DNA of 64,000 nucleotides, taken from positions 1 through 64,000 of the forward strand of contig NZ_JNNU01000006.1 in assembly GCF_000732195.1 (NCBI RefSeq), in the 5' to 3' direction. Positions 1 through 8,010 of this stretch are shown here, piece by piece; position 1 is the first letter of the stretch, and each line of letters begins with the position of its first letter. The notes under the pieces were generated by a model, which did not search any database, was not told the DNA's origin, and saw nothing but the letters and a program-made list of their open reading frames with translations. This DNA is from Neorhizobium vignae (GTDB lineage Bacteria > Pseudomonadota > Alphaproteobacteria > Rhizobiales > Rhizobiaceae). The position numbers and the translations under genes were made by a program.

Positions 1-263
1 AGGGGTGAAGGCGCTTGTGCCACGAGGGATTAGCGCTTTGCTGATCGCCTTGGCCTTCACCCTTTCCGAAAAGCAGGCAGGCTTTGCCGGTCCTTGACAC
101 CGCCCGATGCCCTGGCGAGCAGCGGTGATCCTGACGAGGCAAAGGCATCGCGGGATATCGGCTGCGGCAGATTAAAGATCCTGCTGCGGGTTTTGCGGCG
201 AAGGTGCCTTGTTTTTCGAGGTCGGCGTTCTCTATAAGTGGTGGACGGCGAGGTTCTTTCCGA
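1..263. other. Left-edge region without a supported gene
   Basis: No open reading frame here has convincing codon use or a family match. The short minus-strand frame at 57-269 is rich in Arg and Ser and looks like noise. The segment should hold the promoter of the sigma-factor gene, but I see neither a clear ECF-type promoter nor a terminator. Confidence 0.4.
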
Positions 264-806
264 ATGCAAAGCAATGAGATCGCGGCTCTGGTCAATCGCG
301 TGGCGATGGGTGATCGCAAAGCGTTCGCGTCGCTGTATAATGCGACGAGCCCGAAACTATTTTCGATCTGCCTCCGTATCTTGAAAGACAGGGCCGACGC
401 GGAAGAAGCGCTCCAGGAAATCTATGTCAGGGTCTGGCAGCGCTCCAGGACTTTTGCCGTGGATGCCGGTTCGCCCTCCGCCTGGTTGGCGGCGATCGCG
501 CGCAATCATGCGATCGATATCCTCCGGGCCAGGAAGCCTGTCGCCGAAGACCTTGACGATGCATACGACCTTGCCGACGACGGCACGCTCGATCCCGAAC
601 AGCAGGCGGCCAATGCGGATGAAGGCCGTCGCATCGACAGGTGCATGCAAGAACTCGACTCCGTGCATGCGCGTGCGGTTCGACGTGCCTATGTGGAAGG
701 TTTGAGTTATCTTGAACTGGCGGAAGAATTGAAGGTGCCGTTGAATACGGTGCGCACGTGGCTGCGCCGGAGCCTTCTGAAATTGAGAGAGTGCATGGAG
801 CGATGA
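264..806 (+). CDS. ECF-type RNA polymerase sigma factor
   Basis: Extracytoplasmic-function sigma-70 factor of 180 residues, a normal length for the family. Region 2 (about residues 25-95) contains the aspartate/glutamate-rich segment DAEEALQEIYVRVW. Region 4 (about residues 125-175) ends in a helix-turn-helix, with GLSYLELAEELKVPLNTVRTWLRR. The ATG at 264 is preferred over the in-frame ATG at 204 because the protein then begins MQSNEIAALVNRVAMGD, just ahead of region 2. Its stop overlaps the start of the anti-sigma gene (ATGA), so the two are co-translated. It presumably transcribes a stress regulon, including itself, when released by the partner. The trigger cannot be read from the sequence. 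Confidence 0.93.
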   Translation: MQSNEIAALVNRVAMGDRKAFASLYNATSPKLFSICLRILKDRADAEEALQEIYVRVWQRSRTFAVDAGSPSAWLAAIARNHAIDILRARKPVAEDLDDAYDLADDGTLDPEQQAANADEGRRIDRCMQELDSVHARAVRRAYVEGLSYLELAEELKVPLNTVRTWLRRSLLKLRECMER

Positions 807-1519
807 CGTCGGGCGAACAAAGTCAGGGCAGGCGACCGCAGGACGAGATCCTGGCCGGCGAATATGTGCTCGGCGTCCTGTCGCTCGAGGCCCGCCGCGC
901 CGTGGAGCAGCGGATCGCCAATGACCGCGCTTTTGCCCGGATCGTCGAGCGGTGGCAGGCGGACCTCGCCTCATTCAACGACGACTATGAGGACGTGGAG
1001 CCGAGCCGGGCGATTTTCGGCCGGATCGAAACGCGGCTCTTCGGCCCCGCCCGGGTTGCTCGGCCCTCATGGGGCCTGTGGAATTCCGCGCTCTTCTGGC
1101 GGCGGCTCTCATTCGCCACGACGGCGGTTGCTGTGGCTGCCGTTATCTATGCATCGGGCGTGATCCCAGGGCCGCAGGGATCCGCGCCGCTGGTGGCGGA
1201 ACTCTCCTCGACCGATAGCCAGATCAACCTGCTCGCCTCCTACGATGCCGGAAACGGGCGTTTGCGGATCGTGCCGGTCGCGGCCGGCGGCCGCGAAGAG
1301 AAATCGCTGGAGCTCTGGCTGGTGCCTGGAAGCGGCAACCCGCGGTCTCTCGGCGTCTTTGAGCCGGATCAGGCAGGAGAGCTCGTGATACCTGCCGATA
1401 TGCGTCGCAACATGACCGAGGGCGCGACGCTTGCCGTCAGCCTCGAACCGTTCGGCGGCTCGCCGACCGGTGTGGCGACCGGTCCTGTCGTGGCGAGCGG
1501 CGCCGTGCGCAGGCCCTGA
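803..1519 (+). CDS. Membrane anti-sigma factor (RskA-like)
   Basis: 238-residue partner of the ECF sigma factor. The N-terminal cytoplasmic part (residues 1-80) carries the typical LAGEYVLGVL segment of RskA-type anti-sigma factors. One membrane helix lies at about residues 102-120 (SFATTAVAVAAVIYASGVI). The C-terminal periplasmic domain ends with the PTGVATGPVVASG pattern of the RskA C-terminal family. The ATG at 803 overlaps the sigma-factor stop. It is expected to hold the sigma factor at the membrane until a periplasmic or redox signal releases it. No zinc-binding HxxxCxxC motif is visible, so a ZAS/ChrR mechanism is unlikely. The gene converges on the M20 peptidase 16 bases downstream. 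Confidence 0.9.
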   Translation: MTSGEQSQGRRPQDEILAGEYVLGVLSLEARRAVEQRIANDRAFARIVERWQADLASFNDDYEDVEPSRAIFGRIETRLFGPARVARPSWGLWNSALFWRRLSFATTAVAVAAVIYASGVIPGPQGSAPLVAELSSTDSQINLLASYDAGNGRLRIVPVAAGGREEKSLELWLVPGSGNPRSLGVFEPDQAGELVIPADMRRNMTEGATLAVSLEPFGGSPTGVATGPVVASGAVRRP

Positions 1520-1535
1520 CGCCGAAAGCGGAAGG

Positions 1536-2924
1536 TCAGGCCGCGGTCTCGCCGATATCCCAATAGAGCCCCGCCATCATCGCGAGCCCTTCGCGGACGA
1601 TCGAGATCGGCAAGTGTTCGTTCGGGGCGTGCTGCAGGCAGCCCGGATAGGAATGCGGGATCCAGATGGTCGGGAGGCCGAGCAGATCCGAGAAAATGTT
1701 GTTCGGCAGCGAGCCGCCGAGATTGGGCAGGATCGCTAGCGGAGTGCCGAGCGTCTTTTCGATCGAGGCCACGACGCGTCTGACCCATGGATGATCGGGA
1801 TCGAGGCGGCTGGCGAGGAAGATCGCATCGGTCGGGTCCTTGACCACGACCCGGTCGTAACCGGCATCGATCAGCGCCTTGCGGACGGCCGGGACCACCG
1901 CATCCGGATCGACACCGACCGGGAAGCGGAGCTGCATGCGGGCGCGGGCCTTGGGCGGGATGGCGTAGAGCGGCTGGGCAAGGTTGCCGCATTCCATTTC
2001 CATCACCTCGAAGGAGCTCCAGGCAAAGACCTTTTCTTCCGGCGTCAGGCCCGGCTCGCCCCACCAGGGCTCGATCGGCGGATCGCCGGCGGCGGGCGTG
2101 ATGTGGCAATCCTTCAGGGCGGTGCGGACATTTTCCGGGATCGAACCCGGCGTCATCTCGGGCACCTTGATCTGACCCGTGCGGCCGACCAGCGCGGTGA
2201 TCGCGTGGCAGAGTTCGATGCCGGGATTGGAGAGAATGCCGCCCCAGTTGCCGGAATGCTGAAAACTTTCGCGGGCATTGATTTCCAGGTGGAAGGACAT
2301 GCCGCCGCGGGCGCCGAGAAAGATGGTCGGCCGGTCGAGAGCGAGGCGAGGGCCGTCTGAGGCGATGAAAACATCTGCCTTCAGCTCGTCCCGATGGGCC
2401 GCGCACATTTCCTCCAAGCCCAGCGAGCCGGATTCCTCGCCCATCTCGATCAGGTATTTGAGGTTGAAGCCGAGCGAGCCCTTTGTCGCGAGCAGCGCCT
2501 CGACGGCGGCGAGGTTCACGGCGTGCTGGCCCTTGTTGTCAGCCGTGCCGCGGCCGTACCAGGCGCCATTCCTTTCGGTCATCTCGAAGGGCGAGAGGCC
2601 TGTCTCCCACTGGCCCTCTAAGCCGGCAACGACATCGCCATGGCCATATTGCAGGACGGTGGTGAAGCTCGGGTCTTCGATGCGTTCGGCAAGCAGAAAC
2701 GGGCCGGGCGCCGTGTCGTTCTCGTAGATCTTCGTGGTGAAGCCGAGGCGCTCGAAAAAGGGCTGCATGTCTTCGGTGACATAGCGCCAGAGATCCGGCT
2801 TGTTGGCGGCGACGCGGCTGGCCGAAGGGATCGCCACGCGCTTGCGCAAGGCTTCCTCGAAGGAGCCGTCATCGAGATAACCGACGGCCTTGTCGATCGT
2901 TGCTTGGCGGGAGGCGGTCGTCAT
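1536..2924 (-). CDS. M20 family metallopeptidase (dipeptidase-like)
   Basis: Zinc-dependent M20 peptidase/deacylase of about 462 residues. Metal-site motifs are all visible: YGHGDVV, GRGTADNKGQ, the catalytic MGEESGS, ASDGP, and a distal PNEHLPIS histidine. The insertion between the catalytic glutamates and the last histidine is the dimerisation lid. The ATG at 2924 has an AAGGA seven bases upstream; an ATG at 2942 directly abutting the ATPase stop is the alternative. It is the last gene of the first peptide-transporter operon, so it probably hydrolyses an imported peptide or N-acyl compound in the cytoplasm. It could equally be a carbamoylase or desuccinylase, because M20 members share these motifs. 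Confidence 0.9.
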   Translation of the reverse strand: MTTASRQATIDKAVGYLDDGSFEEALRKRVAIPSASRVAANKPDLWRYVTEDMQPFFERLGFTTKIYENDTAPGPFLLAERIEDPSFTTVLQYGHGDVVAGLEGQWETGLSPFEMTERNGAWYGRGTADNKGQHAVNLAAVEALLATKGSLGFNLKYLIEMGEESGSLGLEEMCAAHRDELKADVFIASDGPRLALDRPTIFLGARGGMSFHLEINARESFQHSGNWGGILSNPGIELCHAITALVGRTGQIKVPEMTPGSIPENVRTALKDCHITPAAGDPPIEPWWGEPGLTPEEKVFAWSSFEVMEMECGNLAQPLYAIPPKARARMQLRFPVGVDPDAVVPAVRKALIDAGYDRVVVKDPTDAIFLASRLDPDHPWVRRVVASIEKTLGTPLAILPNLGGSLPNNIFSDLLGLPTIWIPHSYPGCLQHAPNEHLPISIVREGLAMMAGLYWDIGETAA

Positions 2925-2942
2925 CGAGGCATCCTTGGACAT

Positions 2943-3950
2943 TCAGGCGGTCTTGACCTGGGCGGCAGGCGGGAAGACCGATGCGTTGGAGAGGTCGAGA
3001 TCGAAATGGCAGCGGAACATGCCGTCGGTCTCGGTTGCCTTCTGCGGCGGCACGGTGTTGCGGCAGATATCCTGCGCGAAGGGACAGCGTGTGTGGAAAC
3101 GGCAGCCGGAGGGCGGGAAGGCCGGGTTCGGCAGCTCGCCGGCGATCGGATGCAGCGACCGATCGCTGGTATCCATGTCCGGTGCGGCGTCGATCAGCAG
3201 GCGCGTATAGGGATGGCGTGGCTTGCGGAACAGTTCTTCCGACGTCGCCTCTTCCACGAGTTCGCCGAGATACATGACGCCGATTCGGTCCGCCATGATG
3301 CGCACGACCGAAAGATTGTGGGTGATGAACAGGCTGGTGAGATGGAGGTTCTTCTGCAGGTCGCGCAGCAGATTGAGGATCTGCGCCTGCACCGACACGT
3401 CGAGTGCCGAGGTCGGTTCGTCGAGGATCAGGAATTCCGGCTCGCCGGCCAGCGCCCGGGCAATGCAGATGCGCTGCCGCTGGCCGCCTGAGAATTCCTG
3501 CGGATATTTCTCGGCGTCTGCGGCGGAAAGTCCGACCTGGACCAGCAATTCGTCGACACGGGCGCGGATGGCGGCGCGGCCGTTGCGCAGCTTATGCACC
3601 CGGATCGGCTCGGCGATGATGTCCTCGATCGTCCAGCGGCCGTTGAGCGAGGAATAGGGATCCTGGAAGATCATCTGCAGGCGCGGCTTGTTGCCTGATG
3701 CGTTCGGCGGGAAACTGATTTCGCCGGATGTCGGCGCCATCAGGCCGGAGACAAGGCGCGCCAGCGTGGACTTGCCGCAGCCGCTTTCGCCGACCAGGCC
3801 CATGGTCTCGCCGTAGCGGACGGTGAGGCTGACGTCGCTGACGGCCTTGGTGCCGCCGCTCTCGCTCTTCTTCAGACGCTCGAGAAGGCTCTGGTTGCGG
3901 CGATAGACCTTGCTGACATGGTTGAGGATGAGGAAATCGGAAGCGCTCAT
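2943..3950 (-). CDS. Peptide-type ABC transporter ATPase (OppF/DppF)
   Basis: 335-residue ATPase of a peptide/nickel-type importer. The Walker A is GESGCGKST near residues 54-62, the signature is FSGGQRQR, the Walker B is LILDEPTSALDV, and the H-loop is FITHNLSV. The C-terminal oligopeptide-transporter extension has the Cys cluster typical of OppF (CRFHTRCPFAQDIC), which often holds an iron-sulfur cluster. The ATG at 3950 overlaps the stop of the OppD-type gene, so the pair is translationally coupled. It forms a heterodimeric motor with the OppD subunit on the cytoplasmic face of the two permeases. Confidence 0.94.
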   Translation of the reverse strand: MSASDFLILNHVSKVYRRNQSLLERLKKSESGGTKAVSDVSLTVRYGETMGLVGESGCGKSTLARLVSGLMAPTSGEISFPPNASGNKPRLQMIFQDPYSSLNGRWTIEDIIAEPIRVHKLRNGRAAIRARVDELLVQVGLSAADAEKYPQEFSGGQRQRICIARALAGEPEFLILDEPTSALDVSVQAQILNLLRDLQKNLHLTSLFITHNLSVVRIMADRIGVMYLGELVEEATSEELFRKPRHPYTRLLIDAAPDMDTSDRSLHPIAGELPNPAFPPSGCRFHTRCPFAQDICRNTVPPQKATETDGMFRCHFDLDLSNASVFPPAAQVKTA

Positions 3951-4936
3951 GCGGTCACCCTTTCCAGCGGATGGAAACAGGAAAAGGCGGAGCTTTTCTC
4001 GTGATACAGCGGCGGTATGGTCGCGCGGCAATCGCCTTGCGCGCGGAAACAGCGTGGATTGAAGGCGCAGCCGGGCGGAACCGCACCGAGCCCCGGCATG
4101 GCCCCGGGGATCTGGTCGAGCCGCATCTCGCCGGTGGCCGACGGCATCGGCGTCGCGCGGATCAGGCCGCGCGTATAGGGATGTTTCGGCGTGTTGAAGA
4201 GCTCGCCGACCGGGCTGATCTCGGCGACGCGGCCGGCATAAAGCACCGCGACGCGATCGGCCATCTTGGCGATGACGCCGAGGTCATGGGTGATCAGCAT
4301 CATGCTGACATTGCTTTCACGGTGCAGGTCGCGCAGCAGTTCGAGGATATGGGCCTGCACGGAGACGTCGAGGGCCGTGGTCGGCTCGTCGGCGATGACC
4401 AGCACGGGGTCGGCGCAGAGCGCAAGAGCGATCACCACGCGCTGGCGCATGCCGCCGGAAAGCTGGTGCGGGAAACGCTTGAACTGGACATCCGGATTGG
4501 GCAGGCCGACGCGGTCGAGCCAGTCGAGCGCCCTCTTCCTCGTCTGGCTGCCGCCGAGCTTCAGATGCGCCTGGATGGTGTCGCAGAGCTGCTGGCCGAT
4601 CGTGATCACCGGGTTGAGGCTGGTCATCGGGTCCTGGAAGACGAAACCGATCCGGCCGCCGCGCACGCTGCGCATCGCTTTCGGGGAAAGCTGGTCGAGC
4701 CGGGTGCCGGCAAGGGTGATGGTGCCGCCGGTGCGTTTCAGCGGGGGCACCAGGAGATCGATGATCGCAGCGCCGGTGATCGACTTGCCGGCGCCGGATT
4801 CGCCGACGATGCCGAGCACCTCGCCGGGATTGACGAAAAAGGACACCTTGTCGAGCGCGGTGACCAGCCGGCCGTCGCGGTTGATGGTGACGGTGAGATC
4901 GCGGACGTCGAGGAGCGGTGCGGTTGCATTGATCAT
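3947..4936 (-). CDS. Peptide-type ABC transporter ATPase (OppD/DppD)
   Basis: 329-residue ATPase partner of the downstream OppF-like protein. It has Walker A GESGAGKS near residues 45-52, the Q-loop FQDPMTSLNP, signature LSGGMRQR, Walker [14 protein letters not shown] and H-loop ITHDLGV. The C-terminal extension contains the CAFNPRCFRAQGDC cysteine motif. The start MINATAPLLDV is chosen because its ATG overlaps the TGA of the preceding permease, a pattern repeated through this operon. Confidence 0.94.
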   Translation of the reverse strand: MINATAPLLDVRDLTVTINRDGRLVTALDKVSFFVNPGEVLGIVGESGAGKSITGAAIIDLLVPPLKRTGGTITLAGTRLDQLSPKAMRSVRGGRIGFVFQDPMTSLNPVITIGQQLCDTIQAHLKLGGSQTRKRALDWLDRVGLPNPDVQFKRFPHQLSGGMRQRVVIALALCADPVLVIADEPTTALDVSVQAHILELLRDLHRESNVSMMLITHDLGVIAKMADRVAVLYAGRVAEISPVGELFNTPKHPYTRGLIRATPMPSATGEMRLDQIPGAMPGLGAVPPGCAFNPRCFRAQGDCRATIPPLYHEKSSAFSCFHPLERVTA

Positions 4937-5877
4937 GAGCGGCCCCGCAGGCGCGGATTGTAGACGTCGCGCAGGTGGTCGCCGAGGATATTTACCGAGA
5001 CGACGAAGAGGACGAGGATCAGGCAGGGCCAGACCGAGATCCACCATTCGCCCGACTGCAGGAAATTGTTGCCGTTGCGGATCAGCGTGCCGAGCGACGG
5101 CGAGGTGACTGGAATGCCGATGCCGAGGAAGCTCAAGGTCGCCTCGGTGATGATGGCGATGCCGAGATTGATGGTGGCGATGACCAGAACCGGGGCCATG
5201 ACGTTCGGCAGGATATGCAGGACGATGATCGCGAGATTGCTGCGACCGGTGATGCGGGCGGCCGAGACATAGTCCTGATCGCGCTCGATCATCACGGAAG
5301 AGCGGATGGTGCGGGCATACTGGACCCAGAAGGCGATGCCGATGGACATCACCACGATCGCGATCGCCGTGCCGACGCTGCGCTCGGTGCCGAGTGCTGC
5401 ACGCGCCGCACCGTCGATGATCATCGCGAGCAGCAGGGCCGGGTAGGCAAGCTGCACGTCCGCGACGCGCATGATGAAGGCATCGACCCGGCCGCCGACG
5501 AAACCGGCGATCAGGCCAAGGCTGCCGCCGAGGACGAGGCCGATGGTGACCGACAGGAAGCCGACGATGATCGAGGTGCGCATGCCATAGGCCATGGCGG
5601 TGATCAGGTTGCGGCCCTGGTCGTCGGTGCCGAGCGGGAAATCCGGAGAGCCGTCCGCCATCCATGCCGGCGGAATGAAACTGTCCAGCACCGACATTCC
5701 GGAGAATTCGAACGGGTTCAGCGAGAACAGCGGCACGACGAAAGCGTAGATCAGCAGTGCGAAGATCACGATTGCGCAGAGCGTTGGGCCGGGTGCTTTG
5801 CGGATGGCGCGCAGAAGCTTGGTGCTTCTGCTGCGGCGAATGGGGCCGGCCGCGGGAGTGTTGACGACAGGCGTCAT
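4933..5877 (-). CDS. Peptide-type ABC transporter permease (DppC-like)
   Basis: 314-residue inner-membrane permease of the OppC/DppC class. An N-terminal anchoring helix (LCAIVIFALLIYAFVVPLF) is followed by the characteristic soluble loop with LGTDDQGRN. The binding-protein-dependent transport domain with its EAA-type coupling loop (ARITGRSNLAIIVLHILPN) comes last. The ATG at 5877 overlaps the DppB-like stop and its own stop overlaps the OppD start. It pairs with the upstream permease to form the translocation pore. Confidence 0.93.
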   Translation of the reverse strand: MTPVVNTPAAGPIRRSRSTKLLRAIRKAPGPTLCAIVIFALLIYAFVVPLFSLNPFEFSGMSVLDSFIPPAWMADGSPDFPLGTDDQGRNLITAMAYGMRTSIIVGFLSVTIGLVLGGSLGLIAGFVGGRVDAFIMRVADVQLAYPALLLAMIIDGAARAALGTERSVGTAIAIVVMSIGIAFWVQYARTIRSSVMIERDQDYVSAARITGRSNLAIIVLHILPNVMAPVLVIATINLGIAIITEATLSFLGIGIPVTSPSLGTLIRNGNNFLQSGEWWISVWPCLILVLFVVSVNILGDHLRDVYNPRLRGRS

Positions 5878-6845
5878 GATTGCCTCCTCAACACGCGGGC
5901 GTCGATCAGCGGATAAAGCAGTTCGACGATGAGATTGATGACCATGAAGACCAGGCCGACGAAGATCAGGTAGATGGCGATGACCGGAATGTCGGCACCC
6001 TGGATCGATTGCAGGAAGAGCGAGCCGAGGCCCGGCCAGGCGAAAACGTTTTCCGTCACCACCGAAAAGGCGATGATATTGCCGAGCTGGAGGCCGAGCA
6101 TGGTGATGACCGGCAGCAGCGTGTTCTTGATGGCGTAGACATACCAGATGCGCGCTTCGGACAGACCGCGGGCGCGGGCAAAGCGGATGTGTTCGCTCTG
6201 GCCGACTTCCATCAGCTGGGTGCGCAGCATGCGGATAATGAAGGCGACCTGGAAGGTGGAAAGTGTCGCTGCCGGCAGGAAGATCGCCCGCCAGCCGGAG
6301 ACGGTGAGAAGCCCGGTCTTCCAGAAGCCGAGATCGACCACCGTGCCGCGTCCGAACGAGGGGAGCAGGCCGAGCTGGACCGAAAACACCGCGATCAGCA
6401 GGATGCCGACGACGAAATTCGGGAGCGTGATGCCCGCGGTCGAGATCAGCATGATGAAGCGGCCGAACAGCGAGTTCGGGTTGACGCCGCAATAGATGCC
6501 GGCCGGCACGCCGACCACGATGGTGATCAGCAGGCTGACGAAGGCGAGCTCTACGGTGGCGGGCAGCCGTTCGGCGATCAGGTTGGCGACCGGATCCTGG
6601 GTGCGATAGGAAAAGCCGAAATCGCCCTGCAGCATGTTGCCGATGAAATGCAGGAAGCGCGTCCAGAGCGGCTGATCGAGGCCAAGCTTGGCGATCAGTT
6701 CCAGCCGCTCGTTGACGGTCGCGTCGGCGGAGAGGAGGGCCGCCAGCGGGTCGCCGATATTGGCGACCAGCAGGAAGGCGATGAAGCTGATCACCAGCAG
6801 GACGATAATCGTCTGCACGATCCGTGACGCGGCATAATTCAGCAC
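5874..6845 (-). CDS. Peptide-type ABC transporter permease (DppB-like), GTG start
   Basis: 323-residue permease of the OppB/DppB class with an N-terminal helix (IVQTIIVLLVISFIAFLLV), the DPLAALL segment, and a C-terminal transport domain containing the coupling loop RARGLSEARIWYVYAIKNTLLP. No ATG suits this N-terminus. A GTG at 6845 with AAGGA six bases upstream gives VLNYAASRIVQTI, the usual beginning for the family. It lies 10 bases after the ArgE-like gene and overlaps the next permease. Confidence 0.9.
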   Translation of the reverse strand: MLNYAASRIVQTIIVLLVISFIAFLLVANIGDPLAALLSADATVNERLELIAKLGLDQPLWTRFLHFIGNMLQGDFGFSYRTQDPVANLIAERLPATVELAFVSLLITIVVGVPAGIYCGVNPNSLFGRFIMLISTAGITLPNFVVGILLIAVFSVQLGLLPSFGRGTVVDLGFWKTGLLTVSGWRAIFLPAATLSTFQVAFIIRMLRTQLMEVGQSEHIRFARARGLSEARIWYVYAIKNTLLPVITMLGLQLGNIIAFSVVTENVFAWPGLGSLFLQSIQGADIPVIAIYLIFVGLVFMVINLIVELLYPLIDARVLRRQS

Positions 6846-6855
6846 GACAAATTCC

Positions 6856-8010
6856 TTAGCAGCAGCTATCCCCGAGCCGATCGAGGAAGATGGCGCATTT
6901 CTCGAGCTCGGAAATCGCAACCGATTCGTCCGGCTGATGGGCGTCGGCGATATCGCCCGGACCGATGACGACCGAGGGGACGCCAGCGATCTGGAAAATG
7001 CCCGCTTCCGTGCCATAGGAAACATAGCGGGGTTCGGTGCGGCCGAGAAGCGCCAACAGTTCCGCATCGAGCGTCGGATCGCTATTGGGTTTGAGGCCCG
7101 GGATGCTGGCCTGGACGTCGAAGACGATGCCGCAGGACGGATCGATCGCCTTCATGGCCGGCTCGAGCTTTTCGGCGGCAAAACGCTTCATGCGGTCCAG
7201 CACGTCATAGGTATTCTGGCCCGGAATAAGGCGCATCTCCCAGAAGAACTCGCAGTTTTCGGAGACGATATTGCCGTGCAGGCCGCCCCTGATGACGGTG
7301 ACCTGGGTTGTCGAATAGGGCGGGTCGAGTCCTTCGAACCGCGGGCCATTGCGCATGTCCTCGCGGATGCGGTTGATCTCGGCGATCATGTCGCCGGCGA
7401 CCATGACGGCGTTGACATAGCGGTCCGGCTGCGAGGAGTGTCCCGGCTTGCCCTTGATGCGGCACCAGCCGATCAGGCCGCCCTTGTGGGCCGCGATCAT
7501 GTCCATGCTGGTCGCTTCGCCGATGACGGCAAGACGCGGCTTCAGGTCGCTCTGGCCGACCCATTCGGCCATCGAGCCGACGCCGGTGCAGCCGACTTCC
7601 TCGTCATAGGAAAAGGCGAGGTGGACAGGCTTCTTGAGGTTCTTGGCGGCAATGCCGGGCACGGTCGCCAGACAGCAGGCGAGGAAGCCCTTCATGTCGG
7701 TGGCGCCGCGGCCGATCAGGCGGCCGTTCTCTTCCCTCAGCGTCCAGGGATCGCCGGTCCAGGCCTGGCCTTCGGTCGGCACCACGTCCGTGTGGCCGCT
7801 GAAGATGATGCCACCGGGCGCTTCCGGGCCGATCGTGATCAGCACGTTTGCCTTGTCGCCTTCGGGGTTTGCAAAGCGCCGGACACGCCCCCCGAAGGGG
7901 GCGGTCTGGGCTTCGACATATTCGATCAGATCGAGATTGGAAACGGCGCTGACCGTGGGATAAGACACGAGGTGGCCAAGCTGCCTCGTTATATCGGATG
8001 CAATCGTCAT
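6856..8010 (-). CDS. Acetylornithine deacetylase/ArgE-type M20 deacylase
   Basis: 384-residue M20A enzyme closest in layout to bacterial ArgE. The metal and catalytic motifs are FSGHTDVVP, GRGATDMKGF, the YDEEVGCTG glutamates and IGEATSM, with the distal histidine in DAHQPDES. ArgE hydrolyses N-acetyl-L-ornithine to ornithine and acetate. The location, between the binding protein (one-base overlap at 8010) and the permeases of a peptide-type importer, argues for a role on an imported N-acyl or N-carbamoyl amino acid instead of arginine biosynthesis. Its operon contains a second, divergent M20 enzyme. Confidence 0.9.
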   Translation of the reverse strand: MTIASDITRQLGHLVSYPTVSAVSNLDLIEYVEAQTAPFGGRVRRFANPEGDKANVLITIGPEAPGGIIFSGHTDVVPTEGQAWTGDPWTLREENGRLIGRGATDMKGFLACCLATVPGIAAKNLKKPVHLAFSYDEEVGCTGVGSMAEWVGQSDLKPRLAVIGEATSMDMIAAHKGGLIGWCRIKGKPGHSSQPDRYVNAVMVAGDMIAEINRIREDMRNGPRFEGLDPPYSTTQVTVIRGGLHGNIVSENCEFFWEMRLIPGQNTYDVLDRMKRFAAEKLEPAMKAIDPSCGIVFDVQASIPGLKPNSDPTLDAELLALLGRTEPRYVSYGTEAGIFQIAGVPSVVIGPGDIADAHQPDESVAISELEKCAIFLDRLGDSCC